From positions 33,799 to 97,798 of the forward strand of contig NZ_AJKI01000027.1 of assembly GCF_000259075.1 (NCBI RefSeq): a DNA stretch of 64,000 nucleotides. Direction: 5' to 3'. Below the pieces are notes generated by a model. It did no database searches and was not told the origin of the DNA. It saw only the letters and a program-made list of their open reading frames with translations. The stretch comes from Marinilabilia salmonicolor JCM 21150. GTDB lineage: Bacteria; Bacteroidota; Bacteroidia; Bacteroidales; Marinilabiliaceae. Each line of letters begins with the position of its first letter. The first letter of the stretch is position 1. Shown here one piece after another: positions 60,527 to 64,000 of the stretch. The translations under genes were made by a program, and so were the position numbers.

Positions 60527-61819
60527 CTACATAAAAAACTTCAATAAAAAGAGGACTGTCAGCACATACATTATCCAGGAAAGTTCTTTTGTTTTACCTG
60601 ATAATAATTTCAGGGCAACGAAGGACAACATACCAAAAACAATTCCTTCAGCAATACTATAAGCCAGAGGCATCATAATAATGGTCAGAAAAGCAGGGAT
60701 GGACTCGGTGTAATCATCAAAATTAATTTTCAGGACCGGAGTAAGCATAAATGACCCTACCAGAATAAGCGCCGGAGCTGTAGCTGCCGCTGGCACCATC
60801 AGGAAAATTGGCGAAAGGAATAATGCCAGCAAAAACATTCCGGCCGTGGAAAGAGAGGTCAATCCTGTACGTCCCCCTTCAGCAACACCTGAAGCACTTT
60901 CCACGTAAGTAGTCACTGTTGAAGTTCCCAGCATAGAACCAACGGTCGTTCCAATAGCATCAGCAAAAAGAGCCTGTTTGGCACGTGGTAACGAACCATC
61001 TTTTTTAATCATATTGGCCTTGGAGGAAACGCCAATTAAGGTTCCCACTGTATCGAACATATCTACAAATAAAAATGTAAAAAGAACAATCAGCATATCG
61101 ATTGTGAAAACACTTGAAAACTCAAACTTCAAAGCAATAGGTTCGACAGAAGGGGGTAAAGTCAACCATGACCCTTCCGGAAGATGGGTTACTCCAAAGG
61201 GAATCCCGACCACTGTTGCTGCAAAAATACCAATCAGCAATGCACCACGTACTTTTAATGCCAGCAATACACCAATCAATACCAGTCCAAACAGGGTAAT
61301 CCACACGGAATGTGAACTCATATCACCCAATGTTACCAATGTAGCTTCATTGGAAGCGATCAAACCTGTATTTTGCATCCCGATAAAAGCAATAAAAAGA
61401 CCAATACCAGCAGATATGGCATGTTTCAAGTTCATCGGTATAGCATTAACAATGAGCTCCCGAACATTGAAAGCTGTAAGAATGAGGAAAATGATACCTT
61501 CCAGAAAAACAGCAGTCAACGCAAATTGCCAGCTATAGCCCATTCCAAGAACCACCGTAAAGGCGAAAAAAGCGTTCAGTCCCATTCCCGGGGCCAACGC
61601 AAATGGCAACTTAGCCCACAAAGCCATTACCAGTGTTCCCACTATGGCTGAAAGTGTGGTGGCAGAAAAAACAGCACTCTTATCCATTCCGGCGGCAGAA
61701 AGAATATCAGGATTGACCGCCAAAATATATGCCATGGTCATAAATGTGGTAATACCGGCAATAATTTCGGTACGCACATTGGTATTATTGGCTTTGAGGT
61801 TGAAAAATTTTTCAAACAT
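60527..61819 (-). CDS. NCS2-family (AzgA/PbuG-type) nucleobase permease
   Basis: A 430-residue inner-membrane transporter with about twelve to fourteen helices. Family signatures: EIIAGITTFMTMAYILAVNP, LPFALAPGMGLNAFFAFTVV, FIGMQNTGLI and LFVDMFDTVGTLIGVSSKA, which point to the AzgA/PbuG purine (adenine, guanine or hypoxanthine) branch with proton symport. It lies 20 bp downstream of the DUF5020 outer-membrane protein gene, so an operon for nucleobase or nucleoside uptake across both membranes is likely. Confidence 0.92.
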   Translation of the reverse strand: MFEKFFNLKANNTNVRTEIIAGITTFMTMAYILAVNPDILSAAGMDKSAVFSATTLSAIVGTLVMALWAKLPFALAPGMGLNAFFAFTVVLGMGYSWQFALTAVFLEGIIFLILTAFNVRELIVNAIPMNLKHAISAGIGLFIAFIGMQNTGLIASNEATLVTLGDMSSHSVWITLFGLVLIGVLLALKVRGALLIGIFAATVVGIPFGVTHLPEGSWLTLPPSVEPIALKFEFSSVFTIDMLIVLFTFLFVDMFDTVGTLIGVSSKANMIKKDGSLPRAKQALFADAIGTTVGSMLGTSTVTTYVESASGVAEGGRTGLTSLSTAGMFLLALFLSPIFLMVPAAATAPALILVGSFMLTPVLKINFDDYTESIPAFLTIIMMPLAYSIAEGIVFGMLSFVALKLLSGKTKELSWIMYVLTVLFLLKFFM

Positions 61820-61839
61820 AACGATATAGATTTACAGAC

Positions 61840-62544
61840 TTAGAAATTCCATTTGGCAGCAAGCGTTGGACAAACTTTGAAACCTTCAACGGTAAAGTTA
61901 TTGGCCACTTCAATTTCAGTTCCCAGTGACAAATGGTCTGTGGCATTGTACCAAAGTTGAGGTTCTGAAAGAAAGACATAGTTAGTTTCGATTATATCTG
62001 GCAATCCTCCTCCGGTAAATTCCTGAAAAACTTTCTCCTCTTTCCACAAATCAGCAAATCCTGAGAAAGTCATTTTGCCACCTGCAAAATTAACAGTCCA
62101 CACACCGGTCAACTGAAAGGAAGCCTCATCGTAACCACGAATTGCTTTATACATGGCCTGAAGCGTAAAAATCCTATTAAAATCAGGGCTGTTCCATGTG
62201 TAATTTCCACCAAACAACCAGGCATCATTAATCTGGTAAGCCATACCCGGTGCAAATTGGCCAAAACCTCCGTTGTACTCTACATGAATCTCGAAAGGAT
62301 TGTCCCAGAATTTCAATCCTCTGGCAATTTCCATATAAGCCATGGAAACACTTTCCCCCACTTCTGTATCATAATCAAAATCTACAAAGAAAAAGGTGCT
62401 ACCCCAATCATCGGGTTTGAACATCTCAAGAGTAGTGGTGGCATATCCCCGATCCTCACCCATGTCGTAGTGTACCTGAAGATTTTGAGAAAATGCAGAG
62501 ACGGAAATAATTCCAATTACCAAAGCAATAAATAATCTTTTCAT
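61840..62544 (-). CDS. DUF5020 outer-membrane protein (Tsx-like)
   Basis: A 234-residue secreted protein with a signal peptide (IALVIGIISVSAFSQ). HYDMGEDRGYATTTLEMF and WGSTFFFVDFDYDTEVG near the N-terminus are characteristic of DUF5020. The rest alternates as a beta-barrel and ends with the terminal aromatic strand CPTLAAKWNF. The family is remotely like Tsx nucleoside channels; with the purine permease directly downstream this suggests an outer-membrane nucleoside/nucleobase channel, which is an inference. A -7-like box TAATTTTG lies at 62589-62596 upstream. Confidence 0.8.
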   Translation of the reverse strand: MKRLFIALVIGIISVSAFSQNLQVHYDMGEDRGYATTTLEMFKPDDWGSTFFFVDFDYDTEVGESVSMAYMEIARGLKFWDNPFEIHVEYNGGFGQFAPGMAYQINDAWLFGGNYTWNSPDFNRIFTLQAMYKAIRGYDEASFQLTGVWTVNFAGGKMTFSGFADLWKEEKVFQEFTGGGLPDIIETNYVFLSEPQLWYNATDHLSLGTEIEVANNFTVEGFKVCPTLAAKWNF

Positions 62545-62654
62545 TTTTGAAGTGGTTTAAAATTAAAACAGGTCTTATTTTTAAACCGCAAAATTAGAAT
62601 TTTTTTAAAGAAGTCAGCTCTTCCGGGGAAATAATGCTTCAAATTGAAAGAGAA

Positions 62655-62730
62655 AGAGGCAGAAGTTGAGATTGAGACAAAGGTTGAGACGGAGGTTGAG
62701 GCTGAGATTGAGGCTGAGGTTGAGAAAATT
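62655..62730. repeat. Hexanucleotide array (TTGAGA / CTGAGG units)
   Basis: About twelve units of (T/C)TGAG(A/G) with a few CAAAGG variants. The same family occurs at 60068-60114. The rest of the gap 62597-62955 shows no gene. Confidence 0.6.
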
Positions 62731-62955
62731 GCGGAAGGTGGGCAGAGAGAAAAGTGATAATTGAGATTTGAGCGATGAGACTGAATATTATGATCACTGA
62801 TTAGATTGAAATCTTAATATACCGCGGGGCGTAAACAAAAGGGCAGAAAAAACAAATCAGACAATTTCTTTGCGGCAGAGGAGAACTTTATTTCCATATC
62901 CCTGCAGAGCTGCACCATAAACTCAGACTGAGCCTTTCCCTCAGCCTCTCCTTCC

Positions 62956-63843
62956 TCACTTCTCCTCCAGATAAGGATTCTCAGGAAGAACAAGCACTTT
63001 GAATCCCTGTCCTTTCATTCCTGCGAGGATTTCAGCAGATGGCTGATGCTTAAATATCACACAAGCTTCAAGTTCGTAAGGAATTATTCCCAAGCGACAA
63101 AGCAAATTTTTAACTCTGATTTTTGATTTTACTTTACGGAATATTTTTCTGTTTTCGGTAGAAGACTTTAAATCAAATTTTGTGGTGTAAAAATCGTTAA
63201 TGCCTTTAAAGGCGACCATTGGGAGACCAATGCCCATGGCAATTTTTTCAATTTCACGTTCGGAAACTTTATATACATAATTGCCAACTGTTTCAAAGGA
63301 AAAACGATTTGTCCACACTTTATTCACCATGCCCGGAGCAATCTTTTCCAAAAGGTTTTTCAGAAAAACCATCAAAGGAAACTGGATCCCAATATCTACA
63401 GGCTCAATTAAGATTACGGCTTTTGAGGCAACCCGCAACATTTCATAAACAGCCAAATATGGCCGGGGAAAGTGATGGTAGGCCTCTTTGCAAAAGACAT
63501 AATCAAACGTGTTATCGGAATAATCAATATCCTCAGCATTAATCAACCTATATTCCCGGATATAACCATTTGTTGAAGCAGGCCTGAGTCCATATTCCGA
63601 AATATCCGAAGCAACAACATCCTGACCATTTTCCTGCAACCAGTTGGCATCTGTTCCCAAACCATCCCCAACTGTCAACCATTTAGAACTTCTTTCTTCT
63701 AAGAAGGGTGTTAATAGGCGATACATCCGTTCGTGCCGCCAGTAATCAATACTGTTTTTCCTTTCCAAACGGCCCAGAATATCGGGATTATCTTTATAGT
63801 GCTCCTTATGGGAATTGTAGCTAAGTTCTTTGAAGTCCGGCAT
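62956..63843 (-). CDS. SAM-dependent methyltransferase
   Basis: A 295-residue class I methyltransferase-like protein. KWLTVGDGLGTDANWLQENG is motif I (GDGLGTD), VVASDISE motif II, INAEDIDYSDNTFDYVFCKE motif III/IV and EAYHHFPRPYLAVYEMLRVA motif V-like, followed by KAVILIEPVDIG. ATG 63843 is used; a GTG 33 bp upstream is also in frame. The C-terminal ~100 residues are unassigned. Substrate unknown, with a small-molecule or glycan role equally possible. No neighbouring gene is in view to the left within 400 bp. Confidence 0.8.
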   Translation of the reverse strand: MPDFKELSYNSHKEHYKDNPDILGRLERKNSIDYWRHERMYRLLTPFLEERSSKWLTVGDGLGTDANWLQENGQDVVASDISEYGLRPASTNGYIREYRLINAEDIDYSDNTFDYVFCKEAYHHFPRPYLAVYEMLRVASKAVILIEPVDIGIQFPLMVFLKNLLEKIAPGMVNKVWTNRFSFETVGNYVYKVSEREIEKIAMGIGLPMVAFKGINDFYTTKFDLKSSTENRKIFRKVKSKIRVKNLLCRLGIIPYELEACVIFKHQPSAEILAGMKGQGFKVLVLPENPYLEEK

Positions 63844-63902
63844 GTTTACAAATAGTTCATTGGTTCTGAATGGCACTAAGATAGGAGATTTTTTGGAAAT
63901 GT

Positions 63903-63937
63903 AGGGCCTCCTCTACCCCCTCCCAGGGAGGGGGACT
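63903..63937. repeat. P1L palindromic repeat
   Basis: GGCCTCCTCTACCCCC, then CCCTCCCAGGGAGGG, the same arrangement as the 5' end of the DUF559 element in ileS. It lies upstream of the methyltransferase gene. Confidence 0.6.
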
Positions 63938-64000
63938 GGATTCTATAATTTGGAGAAGATCATATTATTTTGGAAAGAGATTGCCTGGTTTTGTAAACAT

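Overview
The window looks like chromosome of a member of the Bacteroidota, probably class Bacteroidia near Marinilabiliales. This is inferred from several signs. There are Bacteroidota-type -7 promoter boxes (TAnnTTTG) in front of gltX, pgk, wzi, lolC and ileS. Shine-Dalgarno sites are scarce. Lineage-typical families occur (a Porin_10-like porin, DUF4296 and DUF5020 proteins, a DksA-like protein without a full zinc finger). The gene order ileS-dksA-lspA also fits. Almost every gene from 2.3 kb to the right end lies on the minus strand.

Layout. 0-14 kb is mostly housekeeping: a porin fragment, an MltF-like transglycosylase, a Nudix hydrolase, gltX, class II ribonucleotide reductase nrdJ, waaA, pgk, an amidohydrolase-like protein and a DUF4296 lipoprotein. 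14-19.4 kb starts surface polysaccharide genes: wecB, a polyprenyl-phosphate sugar transferase and wzi. 19.4-27.6 kb is an accessory stretch packed with palindromic repeats. It holds a LolC/E-like permease, a Phd/RelE-type toxin-antitoxin pair, an AAA_14/DUF4143 ATPase plus a decayed second copy of its 5' end, a Fic protein, a broken HEPN/MNT pair and an 11-bp phased inverted array. 27.6-54 kb is the main exopolysaccharide locus: radical SAM protein, rfbB/C/A, three GT4-like glycosyltransferases, a sulfotransferase, a GT2, Wzy, pyruvyl transferase, FrhB-like protein, Wzx, cysN(C)/cysD/cysC with DUF2061, an ATPase pseudogene, Wzz, HepT/MntA and Wza. 54-64 kb holds lspA, dksA, ileS, an NCS2 permease with a DUF5020 outer-membrane protein, and a methyltransferase.

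How the genes work together. The polysaccharide genes form a Wzx/Wzy-type pathway. A sulfotransferase sits beside a full sulfate-activation set (cysD, cysN, cysC) and no sulfate-reduction genes are in view, so a sulfated exopolysaccharide is the most economical reading. Pyruvylation is also possible.

The most unusual content is repeat biology. (1) ileS carries an in-frame insertion of about 507 bp that encodes an intact DUF559 (Vsr/PD-(D/E)xK-like) nuclease domain. Its ends are the same G/C-rich palindromes that are scattered between genes in this window. (2) A multi-hairpin intergenic repeat (called R1 here) occurs eight times. It always has the same orientation, always follows the 3' end of a minus-strand gene, and shows compensatory base changes in two stems; three copies carry another hairpin element (M2) in the same apical loop. 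(3) A 132-bp array of 11-bp TTCG/CGAA units inverts around a perfect palindrome. No tRNA, rRNA or CRISPR array was recognised.
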